Below, piece by piece: positions 29,791 through 39,097 of a DNA stretch of 64,000 nt (within the stretch, counting starts at the first letter, position 1; every line of letters starts with the position of its first letter). The notes under the pieces were generated by a model. The model was not told the DNA's origin and did not search any database. It was given only the letters and a program-made list of their open reading frames with translations. Position numbers and translations under genes: made by a program. Source of the DNA: Carpediemonas membranifera. Taxonomy: Eukaryota; Fornicata. Location: NCBI GenBank assembly GCA_019828565.1, contig JAHDYR010000064.1, positions 1 to 64,000 of the forward strand. Direction: 5' to 3'.

Positions 29791-31002
29791 GCGGGAAAAA
29801 GGCCCTCATGAACCTCAGAACAGGCCCAGACCCCTAGGAGGAAAGCCCTGGGTGAAGACAAGGCACAGGGCGGAACATTCCTGGAACCGGCGGGAGGTGT
29901 TTTCCCCCCACATGTTCCGGTAGCGCCCGGCCGCACACCCAACCCAACCCACGCAGCAAGGGAGCACTCTGATGCCTGCATCACACTTGAAACAACTCCC
30001 CCACCACCACGAGGGGACAGGCCCAACCCACAGGGCGGCCTGGAAAGGTGGCCCGAGCACCGACCCCAAGCGCAGCGGGCCTGGAACCAATGAGGACAAC
30101 ACCACATGTTCCGGTAGCGCCAGGCGGAGGGAAGGCTGCAAAGGACCACTAAGGGACAATCGCATACAACAAGCACGAAATAGGGAAGGCCTGGCAAAAC
30201 AGCTGGGCCAGTAGGGCGCAAGCGTCCGGACAAGCAGTCCGGCGCATCCCTCCGGCGCGCAAGGGGTACCCCCTCCCCACACAGTGGGGGCGCACCAGGA
30301 GGATGATGCATGGCAGACTGGCGGAGGTACTGGATGACGCAAGAAGCTACCCACTCCGTCGGTAACCTGCCGGGAAGGCAGGGCCATCCTGATGTGACCC
30401 GGCGCCTAGCCAGGAACACTGGAAGACGTGGCAACCGCCCCTGGGAGCTCCCCCCGATAATGGGAACCTGGAGTGAAATCGGACAGCGCTAGATGAGCCC
30501 GAACGCAGCCGGCAAGTCCGTGGAAGTCTACCTACGCGGCGTCGGTGGGTTCCTAACCCGGCCCAGCTGGTACGGCGAACTCTAGACCCGACCCCGCCCT
30601 GGCGGGTGCCTGAAACATGGCGAGCGGGTCGAGGAAACCCCAGGACCTCCCTAGGGGACCCGGGGGAGAGGGGAAACGTACGGAAGGTCCCTGACAGCAG
30701 CGTGCAGGGCAAGGCTTTGTAGGTGCCAGGCAGACCTGGGACCCAAAGGGCCCCTAAGAGTAAGACCTGGGTTAGCCTAACTTTGGGGGTATTAATGTGG
30801 CCATGTATAGGATCCCTCTAGCGTACCAGCTAGGCCTTGACGGCCGTTGTTCACGCCCTCTTAGGAAGTGTTAGGTGTGCTCTGTAGAGGTACCAACACG
30901 CTTAGGCGTTCCTCGAAGGGGTGACACAAACTGTGACATTCAGCTTACACAGCAGGACGAGTAGCAGGACACATTAAATTCTTTCTTTCTATTCTTTCTT
31001 TC
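29791..31002 (+). mobile_element. LINE-1 3' fragment (5' truncated)
   Basis: Matches 50,317-51,525 of LINE-1a: the last codons of ORF2, the 3' UTR and the tail ACATTAAATTCTTTCTTTC. The 3' flank (GTACCAAGACCCG) is the same as that of LINE-1b on the right, so both descend from one insertion into gypsy F. The 5' end joins a gypsy B fragment with only TATG in common and shows no target duplication, indicating a deletion or recombination rather than simple 5' truncation. Confidence 0.85.
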
Positions 31003-31138
31003 GTACCAAGACCCGTTTCCGTTTCCGTGTCCGCTGGGCCGGCTACGGTCCCGATGACGACACCTGGCTTCCCTATGCCGAGGTCCGTGACCTCGAAGCC
31101 CTCGACCGGTACTTGTCGAAGACCGGCATTCAGCTGTA
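31003..31138 (+). pseudogene. Gypsy F chromodomain remnant
   Basis: The frame reads FRFRVRWAGYGPDDDTWLPY, then EVRDLEALDRYLSKTGIQL and stop TAA 31,136-31,138. This is the typical C-terminal chromodomain of a Ty3/gypsy integrase. After the stop, AGAGAGGGTAG followed by TGTGG could be a polypurine tract and the start of an LTR, but no second LTR is present to confirm it. Confidence 0.75.
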
Positions 31139-31239
31139 ATAGAGAGGGTAGTGTGGTGAGGCGCAGTTTAAGGTTTTGGTTTTTGACCATTTTCACCACT
31201 GCGGTTTCCAGGAGAAAATCAGTTCTCATCCATTAATTG

Positions 31240-31995
31240 GAAAGTTCCCTTCAAGGCCAAACCAAGCACAGGGGGCCTAGTATACACAGCATGTCTAGTC
31301 TATATTGACGACATAGTCGTCTACGGCCGGACGAGAGAGGAGTATGAGGACAACCTGGCCAGAGTGAAGGAGCGCCTGGCACAGGCGAAGATCATTCTGA
31401 ACGACGAGAAGTGCCAGTACGGCTTAACAGAGATTGACTACCTGGGATGGAAGATCTCGCAGGCTGGGAAGGAAATAAGCCCGGAGAGACTGAGGCCGGT
31501 GAAGGAGATGGCTGCACCGAGGGATAGCAGTGAGCTACTACCACTGACGGGTCTCGTCAACTCCTTCAGGGATGTGATACCCTCTTATGCCGAGCTCATG
31601 GAACCTATCCTGAGACTGACGAGGAAGGGTGTCCAGTTTCAGTTGACAACTGAGTGCCAGGCTGCCTTGGACAGGGTGAAAAAAAGTTTAGCTGACTAGT
31701 GATGAGGCTTTCTTAGCACACGTAGACCCGGACAAGACTCTACACCTGTTCACAGATGATTCTAACGTAGGAGTAGGCGGGGTACTAGGGCAGTACGATG
31801 ACAAGGGGAGATTCAGACCCTACCAGTATTTCCCCAAGACGCTCAGTCCGACAGAACGGCGGTGGTCAACGTACGAACAGGAAGCGTACGGGATTATATA
31901 GTGCGTGAAGAGGGCAAGAGCTCTCCTCCAGGGTCGGAGATTCGTGATCAACACCGACAACCGTAACTTGTGCTACATCAGTGACGCATCTAACC
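31240..31995 (+). pseudogene. Gypsy C RT/RNase H fragment, left part
   Basis: Contains the RT catalytic CLVYIDDIVVYG, then KCQYGLTEIDYLGWKIS and LLPLTGLVNSFRDVIPSYAE. After a frame change at ~31,690 it continues into RNase H: DEAFLAHVD, LHLFTDDSNVGVGGVLGQ, RRWSTYEQEAYGII, then an in-frame TAG near 31,899 and FVINTDNRNLCYISDASN. It is cut at 31,995 by gypsy B. It lacks the N-terminal RT and is non-functional. Confidence 0.85.
31992..31995 (+). repeat. Target duplication of gypsy B, left
   Basis: AACC before the left LTR is repeated as AACC at 36,522-36,525 after the right LTR. Joining the flanks at AACC restores the gypsy C RNase H frame. Confidence 0.85.
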
Positions 31996-32155
31996 TGTAC
32001 GGCAATTGCAAGTGCGTAAACGAAGAGTGTTTAATAGGGGGTTTAGACCACATATGCATAAATGGCCGAAATCAAATATCTGTATCTAATTCTGTATCTA
32101 TAAATATATCTTGCGATATTGCTATCTATGGCCGTGGTAGGGTATGATAGCAACA
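31996..32155 (-). repeat. Gypsy B 3' LTR
   Basis: 160 bp. It differs from the 5' LTR at one visible position (CCGAAATC versus CCGAAACC). Confidence 0.92.
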
Positions 32156-32184
32156 GTGCCTCCCTCTTCTTTTTTTCTTTGGAG
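32156..32184 (-). promoter_or_regulatory. Gypsy B polypurine tract
   Basis: On the minus strand, a run made almost only of purines (AAAGAAAAAAAGAAGAGGGA then GGCAC) directly precedes the 3' LTR. This is the usual primer site for plus-strand DNA synthesis. Confidence 0.75.
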
Positions 32185-32477
32185 GTATTGGAGCTCTCTT
32201 TGCGCTTATACTTTTGCATAAATGCGTAGCGTAATTCTTTGAGGCATTTGGGGATGAGAATCGGTATTTGTACAATGAAGGTAGTACTAAGCAGCTATCA
32301 GTATGTTACCTTCAAATCACGTGTTATTGAGCCTCAACAACGCTTCGTTGGCGAGTTCTGGCCGATTTTTCCTTCTGTTGGCGGAAAGCTGCAAGTGACG
32401 GCTCAAAACCTTGTCGAAACATCTAAATAACAACATCAGTGTCTTTGAAAGGCTCAATGACCGCTATTGCTGTGCTG
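32185..32477 (-). other. Gypsy B 3' untranslated region
   Basis: About 290 bases between the polypurine tract and the pol stop. No supported gene. It is present in all three gypsy B copies. Confidence 0.6.
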
Positions 32478-34265
32478 TTAGCGTTTAATTTTTCCTTCTA
32501 GCTCAGGATGCTGAGTGAAGTACTTGTCGATAGCCTCGAGGGATCTAACCTCGGACCATGGGAGCCATGAGGCCTCTTCAGGCTCAAAGCCTGCCCATTG
32601 CACTTCAAACTCATAGCCAGACTTGGTCTTTCTGTGGGCTGAGACCTCTGAAACTATGAACTCGTCGCTGTCGGTCGCGGCTAGGGCCTTCAGCTCCCTC
32701 AGTGTCAACGAGCCTCGCTCAAAAGGATGGCATCTGGAGGTGTGGACTCGCAGTGACTTGTGGGTGTTCAGGTCTTCTACAATGAGAGTTGCAGGGGTTT
32801 TGAACTCATTGCACTCATACCCGGTGACGCGTAGTGGGCCACGGTACCGTGCTACTGTCTTGGTTGGTCTAAAGGATGGATAGCTCAGTAGGATGTACTC
32901 AGGCAGAGCGGGGGTGATGCGTCCAGTGGCTTGGGACAGCACGGCTTGTACACGTTCAGCCTGTTTCGACTTAGCGGTGGCTATGGCGGCTTCGGCTGCT
33001 CGTCTCAGGTTGAGAGGTGTATCAGAAGCAGGGTTTCCTAGGACAAGCTCGCGGCCGAAGACAATCTCGTTCGGGGACACGCCAAGTGACGCGTGTCTCG
33101 CGGAATTGAGTATTGCTTGCACGAAAGGGATGTGCTGGGACCAGCGATCAAGATGCTTGATCTCCAATCTCCTCGCCATCATATGAGCGTTGATCTCGCG
33201 GTTAACTCTCTCCACAATACCATTGCTCTGGTGATGGTATGGTGCGGTGAAATGAAGATCGACGGCATGGCGGTCGCAAAGCCTGGCGAAGGTGTTGTTC
33301 TTAAACTGAGACCCGCTGTCTGTGATAATCCTCCTTGGAACTCCGTGGCGCAGGAACCAATGATTAACCACGCACGAGGCTGCTTCCTCGGCTGTTGTCG
33401 ATCGGATAGGGGTCATCTCGACGTATCTGGAGAACAAGTCTACCATAACTAGGATGTGTTGGAACTCGCCGTCGATGGGGTAGGGTCCCATCGTATCAAT
33501 GCAGAGTGTATCCATAGGGAATGGTGCCTGGAGGGTCAGGTCAAATGACGACATCGGGCTGGTCGGGACAGTCTTCTGGCAGACGGGGCAGTGTGATATG
33601 ACATCTGCGACAGCTTGTCTCATGCTGGGCCAGGCGTGGCCATTGGCGCGCAGCTGCTGTACTGTTCTGTTCACAGAGAGATGTAGGCCGCCGAGTGTAT
33701 GGTGCTCCTTGATAGAGGCTGCGTGTGGGTTCTCCTCGGAGTTGGTCAAGGCTGTGCACACTCGGGATAGTCCATCAGCGGCACCGTTTGCGATACCTGG
33801 TACATGGATCACGTCATAGCTGAACTGTTCAAGGAGGAGGCTCCATCTTGCCACCTTGGCGTTAGCACTTTGGTGCATTCGAGTGAGATTGTGGTGGTCA
33901 GTGGCAATTGTGAAGTGTGCCCAGCGGAGATAGCGTTCGGCTTTGGACAGGCAATAAACTACCGCATACATCTCTTTCTCGATCGTGGGCCAACGCTTTT
34001 GGGCGCCGGTGAGTGCTTTGGACAGGTACATCAGAGGTTTGTCGTCCTGAAGCAGGACTCCTCCCACACCGTAGTCGGACGCGTCAGTGATGAGTTTCAG
34101 CTTGGCTCTCGGGTTATAGTGTACAAGAGTCGGGGGCAGACGTGAGGCGGGATATGATGGTATCAAAGGCTGACTGGGCCTCGTGCGTCCATGAGAACTG
34201 TTTGTGTTTTGTGATCTCGTATAGTGGAGCTGATATAGTGGCGAAGTCGCTTCCGAGGTAGTCAT
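32478..34265 (-). CDS. Gypsy B RNase H, integrase and chromodomain (595 aa)
   Basis: The coding part starts near 34,136, where it continues the RT frame. RNase H: LITDASDYGVGGVLLQD, PTIEKEMYAVVYCL, IATDHHNLTRMH, HVPGIANGAADGLSR. Integrase: HHCC (HHTLGGLHL...HCPVCQ), DDE (LCIDTMGPYPI, ITDSGSQFKNN, HHQSNGIVERVNRE). Chromodomain: YEFEVQWAGFEPEEASWLPW near the C-terminus. All catalytic residues are in place. The first ~40 codons upstream of the join are out-of-frame sequence. Confidence 0.92.
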   Translation of the reverse strand: MTTSEATSPLYQLHYTRSQNTNSSHGRTRPSQPLIPSYPASRLPPTLVHYNPRAKLKLITDASDYGVGGVLLQDDKPLMYLSKALTGAQKRWPTIEKEMYAVVYCLSKAERYLRWAHFTIATDHHNLTRMHQSANAKVARWSLLLEQFSYDVIHVPGIANGAADGLSRVCTALTNSEENPHAASIKEHHTLGGLHLSVNRTVQQLRANGHAWPSMRQAVADVISHCPVCQKTVPTSPMSSFDLTLQAPFPMDTLCIDTMGPYPIDGEFQHILVMVDLFSRYVEMTPIRSTTAEEAASCVVNHWFLRHGVPRRIITDSGSQFKNNTFARLCDRHAVDLHFTAPYHHQSNGIVERVNREINAHMMARRLEIKHLDRWSQHIPFVQAILNSARHASLGVSPNEIVFGRELVLGNPASDTPLNLRRAAEAAIATAKSKQAERVQAVLSQATGRITPALPEYILLSYPSFRPTKTVARYRGPLRVTGYECNEFKTPATLIVEDLNTHKSLRVHTSRCHPFERGSLTLRELKALAATDSDEFIVSEVSAHRKTKSGYEFEVQWAGFEPEEASWLPWSEVRSLEAIDKYFTQHPELEGKIKR

Positions 34266-36348
34266 GGAAGAAGTTGACTAGGCCGAGGAAGGAGCGGACT
34301 CCGGATACTGTTGACGGGGGCTTCATCTTCGTGAGGGCATCGATCCGGGCTGGGTCTATCTGTTTCCCTTCTGGTGTGATGAGCCACCCTAGATACTCAA
34401 ACTTCCTGAGTCCAAATTGAGACTTGTCGAGATTGACGCGAAGATTCAGCTCTCGGCAGCGTTGTAGGACCTCTTTGATGTTAGCGATGAGGTCATCCTC
34501 GCACTCTGCGAAGATTACAACATCATCTTGATAAACCAGGCACTTGGAGTAGAGGAGCGTGTCTAGGGCTGTCTCCATTGCGTATTGGAAGTGGCTGCCG
34601 GCCTGCTTTAGGCCGAATGGGAGCCGGGAGTAGCGAAATCTACCAAGGTGGGTGGTGAAAGTGGTGAAGTCGCGTGATGCTGGGTCAACTGCGATCTGAT
34701 GGTACCCTGATGATAGGTCGATGGTGGCAAAGAAGCGCTTACCAGCAAGATGATCAAGTGTTTCGTCTATCCTGGGGAGAGGGAAGTCAAAATCTACTGT
34801 CTCTGCGTATAAGCGGTGATAATCCACGCACATGCGGGTCTTGGCGGTGTCTTTCTTGCTCACGATGACCACAGGAGATCCCCAAGGGCTGGAGCAGCGT
34901 TCAATGATGCCTAAGGCTAGGAGCTTGGTAACATGAGCTTCTATCTCTTGCTGCTTCCATGTTGGTGCCGGATAGGGCCGTGAGGAACACAACTTATATC
35001 CATCCTTGAGCTGAAGGGAGAATGGTCTGAGTTTTGATGGTTCGAGGGTTAAATCACCGAAAACATCGTTGAACTGTTCGATAATTGACTTATAGCGATC
35101 GAGCACCACACCAGCGCATGATAACGACCGATCTAAAGCGTCAACTGAGTCCTCAATATGTTCGCTAGGTAGTGATGGATTAATAAGGAGATCGACGAGA
35201 CCGAGCCTACACATTGCTGGAAAGCCAATGATGACGTCAAAAGGGGATTCTTCCAGGACGTAACCTTCGAACATAGTGGACAGGGAGTAGTGGAAAATCT
35301 CATTAGGTGGGAGTGTAAGGTCAACCGACGCAGACCCCAACGTCTCCACCCACTGGTTGTTGGCCAGTTGTAAACGATGGCTGTATGGTGAAATCTTACT
35401 GACAACATGGCGGGCCAGCAAGTTGTGTGATGATCCTGTATCCAGGAGTACGGTCACCTTGGTATTTCCTATCACACCGGCGCATGAAAGGACAGAGGAG
35501 TTAAGAAGGGCAGAATGACAACACGTCGCAGGATTTACACGATCCTTTGACACATCATCTGCGCGCTTCTTGCGGCACTCGGTGGCGATGTGGCCGACCT
35601 TTTTGCAATACCCGCACAACGGTAGACCCTTCTTCTTTGCAAAGCACTCGTCTTCAGTGTGTCCTTTCTTGCTGCAATAGGAGCACTTACTGGGCTGGGT
35701 GTTGGGTCGTTTTGTGGGCTGATGTTCAGCCGGGCGGGCAGATCTCACGACAGGGCCTTTCTGGGTGAAGGGTAGGGCGATCTTCAAGGCACGCTCTACG
35801 GCATGTGCGTGTTGTATCGCGAGAGCAAAGGTGTCATTGAGGGACTTGTCCTTCGTGATACCGATCAGTTGGTCGTGGAATGCGTGGATGTGAGAGAAAC
35901 CACGGATGAAGGCTTCGCGAACCGTGTCGGTGCCGACATCGGCCTCAGGTATGATCTCCAGCAGTGTTCTAAACAGTTGGACGAAGCTGACGACGTTGGC
36001 AGGGCTGCGACCCTTTGCCTTGCGGTTGAAGGCGTCTGCTTTCGAGAACTGATCTTCGGGGGTTACATGGGAGAAAACGGCTTCACGAGCGGCCTTATCC
36101 TTGTTCTTCTTGCGGAGCTTGCTTCTTGTCTTTTCGTCGGCGTCGTCAGGGAAATCAGGATCAGGGACGGAGGAAAGGCGGAAGGGTTTGCCTGACATCT
36201 CAAGCTCGCGGAGGACGTTCTTCGAGAGTAGCTTATGGAAGCGTACCTTCGAATGGCGAAGGGAGTAGTCCGCGAGGTCCATCATAAACGTTAAGACGGC
36301 GGTAAGCGACAGGATGCTCAAAACGGGTGTGTCTTTCGTACTAATCAT
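34114..36348 (-). CDS. Gypsy B Gag, protease and reverse transcriptase (744 aa)
   Basis: ATG 36,348 lies 13 bases inside the LTR. Helical Gag (FVQLFRTLLEIIPEADVGTD) is followed by two zinc knuckles (CSYCSKKGHTEDEC, CGYCKKVGHIATEC, about 220-260), retropepsin VLLDTGSSHNLLARH (about 300), and RT with RMCVDYHRLYAE, ATIDLSSGYHQIAV, LPFGLKQAGSHFQYAM and the catalytic LVYQDDVVIFA (YQDD, near 605). It ends early at 34,114. The G5 run at 34,132-34,136 (C5 in sense) shifts the frame; with one base less it would run straight into RNase H. Confidence 0.92.
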   Translation of the reverse strand: MISTKDTPVLSILSLTAVLTFMMDLADYSLRHSKVRFHKLLSKNVLRELEMSGKPFRLSSVPDPDFPDDADEKTRSKLRKKNKDKAAREAVFSHVTPEDQFSKADAFNRKAKGRSPANVVSFVQLFRTLLEIIPEADVGTDTVREAFIRGFSHIHAFHDQLIGITKDKSLNDTFALAIQHAHAVERALKIALPFTQKGPVVRSARPAEHQPTKRPNTQPSKCSYCSKKGHTEDECFAKKKGLPLCGYCKKVGHIATECRKKRADDVSKDRVNPATCCHSALLNSSVLSCAGVIGNTKVTVLLDTGSSHNLLARHVVSKISPYSHRLQLANNQWVETLGSASVDLTLPPNEIFHYSLSTMFEGYVLEESPFDVIIGFPAMCRLGLVDLLINPSLPSEHIEDSVDALDRSLSCAGVVLDRYKSIIEQFNDVFGDLTLEPSKLRPFSLQLKDGYKLCSSRPYPAPTWKQQEIEAHVTKLLALGIIERCSSPWGSPVVIVSKKDTAKTRMCVDYHRLYAETVDFDFPLPRIDETLDHLAGKRFFATIDLSSGYHQIAVDPASRDFTTFTTHLGRFRYSRLPFGLKQAGSHFQYAMETALDTLLYSKCLVYQDDVVIFAECEDDLIANIKEVLQRCRELNLRVNLDKSQFGLRKFEYLGWLITPEGKQIDPARIDALTKMKPPSTVSGVRSFLGLVNFFHDYLGSDFATISAPLYEITKHKQFSWTHEAQSAFDTIISRLTSAPDSCTL

Positions 36349-36351
36349 GCA

Positions 36352-36361
36352 GAAATATTTC
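36352..36361 (-). promoter_or_regulatory. Palindrome in primer-binding position, gypsy B
   Basis: GAAATATTTC, a perfect 10-base palindrome, lies directly between the 5' LTR end and TGC-ATG of gag. No tRNA-like primer site fits in the 13 available bases. Confidence 0.6.
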
Positions 36362-36521
36362 TGTACGGCAATTGCAAGTGCGTAAACGAAGAGTGTTTAA
36401 TAGGGGGTTTAGACCACATATGCATAAATGGCCGAAACCAAATATCTGTATCTAATTCTGTATCTATAAATATATCTTGCGATATTGCTATCTATGGCCG
36501 TGGTAGGGTATGATAGCAACA
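36362..36521 (-). repeat. Gypsy B 5' LTR
   Basis: 160 bp, starting TGTACGGCAATTGC on the plus strand and ending GATAGCAACA. It is followed by the AACC target duplication. Confidence 0.92.
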
Positions 36522-36525
36522 AACC

Positions 36526-36755
36526 CGAATGTGATGAGGTGGCGGCTCATGATGGAGGAGCACCAGTTCAAGATAGTTCACCTACCAGGACGAGACAACC
36601 GAGTCGCGGATGCACTCTCAAGGCTGGTCAAGCCCGAGACTATGGCAAGTCTGGAAGAAGCGGGCTTCGATTCATGGTTCGCGAGGGCACACGGTGGCAC
36701 CAACGGGCACCGTGGGGTGTACGAGACGGTACGACTTGACGCATCACCTGATTAA
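36526..36755 (+). pseudogene. Gypsy C RNase H, right part
   Basis: Continues gypsy C on the other side of gypsy B: NVMRWRLMMEEHQFKIVHLP, then GRDNRVADALSRL (end of RNase H), then ETMASLEEAGFDSWF and a stop at 36,753-36,755. Integrase is missing. The boundary with gypsy E follows. Confidence 0.8.
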
Positions 36756-36789
36756 AACGAATTCTCGAATACCCGTCGTTTACGCCACA

Positions 36790-36801
36790 GTGATTAATCA
36801 C
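36790..36801 (+). promoter_or_regulatory. Palindrome in primer-binding position, gypsy E
   Basis: GTGATTAATCAC is a perfect 12-base palindrome (14 with flanking A/T). It follows ...CGCCACA, the presumed LTR end, and precedes the gag ATG at 36,807 by five bases. The LTR start is not visible, so its extent (36,756-36,789 or more) is uncertain. Confidence 0.5.
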
Positions 36802-36806
36802 TCCCT

Positions 36807-38950
36807 ATGGCTACGAAATTCGACGTAAGTTCCCTTCCACTGCTCAACTCCGCCGCGAAGGAATACAAGCGGGAACTTCCTCATGCAAGATTTCCTACAT
36901 CGTTCCTCAGATGCCTAAGCATCAGCTCGCAGGAGTTCTTACGGGCCAATTGGAGACCCACCTCTGATTATAAGACCTTCGAGGACCTAGAAGACGATGT
37001 ATGTCCCGATGTGGTAATCCGCAGCGCCATTAGGCGCGAGATGAAGCTCTCACTTCCCATCACGCCCCCAAGCACCTCCACGCCACCCCCAAGCAGGCAG
37101 TAGCCCGTCTAACCGCCGCTCTCGAAGAAGACCTGTTTATGCTCGCTGAAGCGGCGGCCGCGGCCTTTCCTGAAGGCCCGATGGCCGCGGCTGCACAGCG
37201 CCGCGCAGAAGCCGTATTCACGGCTGCAGTAGCCGAGATCGACCACAACGCCCCGGTTTATGTGCCCCTCATCAACAAGTTCAACCCAGATGTCCCCCTC
37301 CGCGACGACGAGTACGTCGCCGAGGTCAACGCAGCCCTGGCCCCACCCAAGCCGGCCGATGACGAGGCTGCCGCCACCAACAACTCCGACACGTCCAGTG
37401 ACGAGTCCGACTGGGACGACGTCACCGACATTCGCGCCTACCTCCATGACGAGGCCGACGACATCGTAGCCGCCTGCTCCGTCACACTCATGCCGTCCCT
37501 GGACGTCGGCGCGCGCATCAAGTCCATCAACCTTCCCGGTGCACTCTATGGCAAAGCATCCAAACATCGCTCAACTATTGCCGCTTTGCGCGAGTTCATC
37601 GATCTCGTGAACACTGATGCTTCTGCTCCTGCACTGCAAGCCATTCCTTGGAAGGTTCTCGCCGCAAGAGTCAGAGAGCTTGCACTTAAGGGATTCTCCG
37701 CCGAAGCAAAGGACTATTTCGACTCCTACATCATAGATGATGCAGAGGACATCGATGACGTCCTTGATAACCTTAGGGACCTCAAAGAGGACCACGACGG
37801 TTACATCTTCGTTCCTTGGAGAGCATTCCGCACCGGCCAGCCCCCGCAACCCCACGGTGAGCAAGCGACAGGCGGATCCCGCACACGCAAACCCATAGCC
37901 CGCAAGATCAGCGGCCCAGACCCGTATGTCCAGCTGAAAGACAAGGCGAACTACTACATCAACCCCACCTTCCGCCACTTCTGCGACTACCACGGATACA
38001 ACTCGTCCCACGTCACTCAGGCGTGCCCTCATCTGAAGACACAGCGCAGTGCCGCCCCCCAACCATCGCGTCCTATTCAACCAGCTGTTGTGGGTGCCAA
38101 GCCCAAGAAGGCCCCTGGCCACCACAACAACCCTGACCGACCTGCAACAACGACCACCCAAGCGCCCAAACGCAACGCGAGAGCCCCTAACCCAGCGGCA
38201 GGCTGGACGCGAAACAAGGAGACGAACCGGCTCGAGCGCCTCAGTCAATCCATCAACGAGGTCGACATAGACGCCGAGTCCGACACCGATGAGTCAATCG
38301 ACGAAGTCGACACGTCAGCGCAGCGCGAAAACATCGGTAAGCCGATCTACCACGACATCCTCGTCAACGGCACGAGACTGCGGGCGAAGCTCGACCCGGC
38401 AGCCGCCAAGACCTGTATCTCGGAGGCCACGTTCGCCACGCTGAAGGAGGCCGGCCCTGTAATGATCACAAATCATGCTTACACGCTGAAGATGGCCGAC
38501 CAGCGACCTTGCGAGGACACCACCGCCGTCATAGCCGAGCTCGTTATCGACGGCATCGTACCAAACGCTGTCGAGCTGACGTGGACCGTACCAGTCATCT
38601 CCGGGGAGGCCCACAAGTTCCTGTTCGGGGCAGACCTCCTCCGGCACCTAGGCCTCATGTCGGACACGGGCATCAACATTCAGCTACCACCGTCAGCGGA
38701 GGACCCCGCCGACGATGTCACACCGGCCCAGAATCAATACATCGACGAGGTTGACTCGGAGACTGACGACCTGCCGGACGACGTCTCGTCCTTCGCCACG
38801 CCAACCTTCGACATTGACCCCTCGTTCCCTCTACACGACGAGCTACTCGCTGTGCTCCAGGCCAACGCCGACGTCTTCGACCCCAAGCTGCCTCTCGGCG
38901 GCGCCGACATCGCGGAAGCCACCATTGACCTGAAGCCGGACGCCATTCTG
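36807..38950 (+). pseudogene. Gypsy E Gag and degenerate protease, 3' truncated
   Basis: Starts ATG 36,807 (MATKFDVSSLPLLNSAAKEY); the frame changes between 37,060 and 37,139, after which a long frame continues. Acidic, Ala/Asp-rich Gag; a zinc-binding motif FCDYHGYNSSHVTQACPHL; then a protease-like region LRAKLDPAAAKTCISEATF, where the expected DTG/DSG is DPA, so the active site is lost, followed by LFGADLLRHLGL. It breaks off in the linker before RT (EATIDLKPDAIL), where gypsy A is inserted. Confidence 0.8.
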
Positions 38951-39080
38951 TGTCAGCGCGGCACTTCAATCAAATATTTATTTGATTGATGATCCGATCC
39001 GATCCCCGGGCAGGGTCCCGAATCGTCTTTTTGTTTTGCTTTTAAAGCTTCACCCCCCCGTTTCGTCTGCGAAACGAACA
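38951..39080 (+). repeat. Gypsy A 5' LTR (probable)
   Basis: From TGTCAGCGCGG to ACGAACA, ~130 bp, TG...CA, inserted where the gypsy E frame ends. The size is like the 124- and 160-bp LTRs of D and B. It contains the inverted repeat TCAATCAAAT/ATTTGATTGA (38,968-38,991). No second LTR is in the window, so the left boundary could be off by a few bases. Confidence 0.5.
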
Positions 39081-39090
39081 GTATTAATAC
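39081..39090 (+). promoter_or_regulatory. Palindrome in primer-binding position, gypsy A
   Basis: GTATTAATAC (12 bases, AGTATTAATACT, with the LTR-terminal A) lies directly after the presumed LTR end and seven bases before the gag ATG at 39,098. Confidence 0.55.
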
Positions 39091-39097
39091 TAGTTTG

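Larger units (their letters stand above)
31996..36521 (-). mobile_element. Gypsy B, complete chromodomain LTR retrotransposon (4.5 kb)
   Basis: 160-bp LTRs (31,996-32,155 and 36,362-36,521; one visible mismatch), TG...CA ends, AACC target duplication. It encodes Gag, two zinc knuckles, protease, RT, RNase H, integrase and chromodomain on the minus strand in two overlapping frames. It is compact: gag starts 13 bases inside the LTR. Inserted into gypsy C RNase H. Confidence 0.93.
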
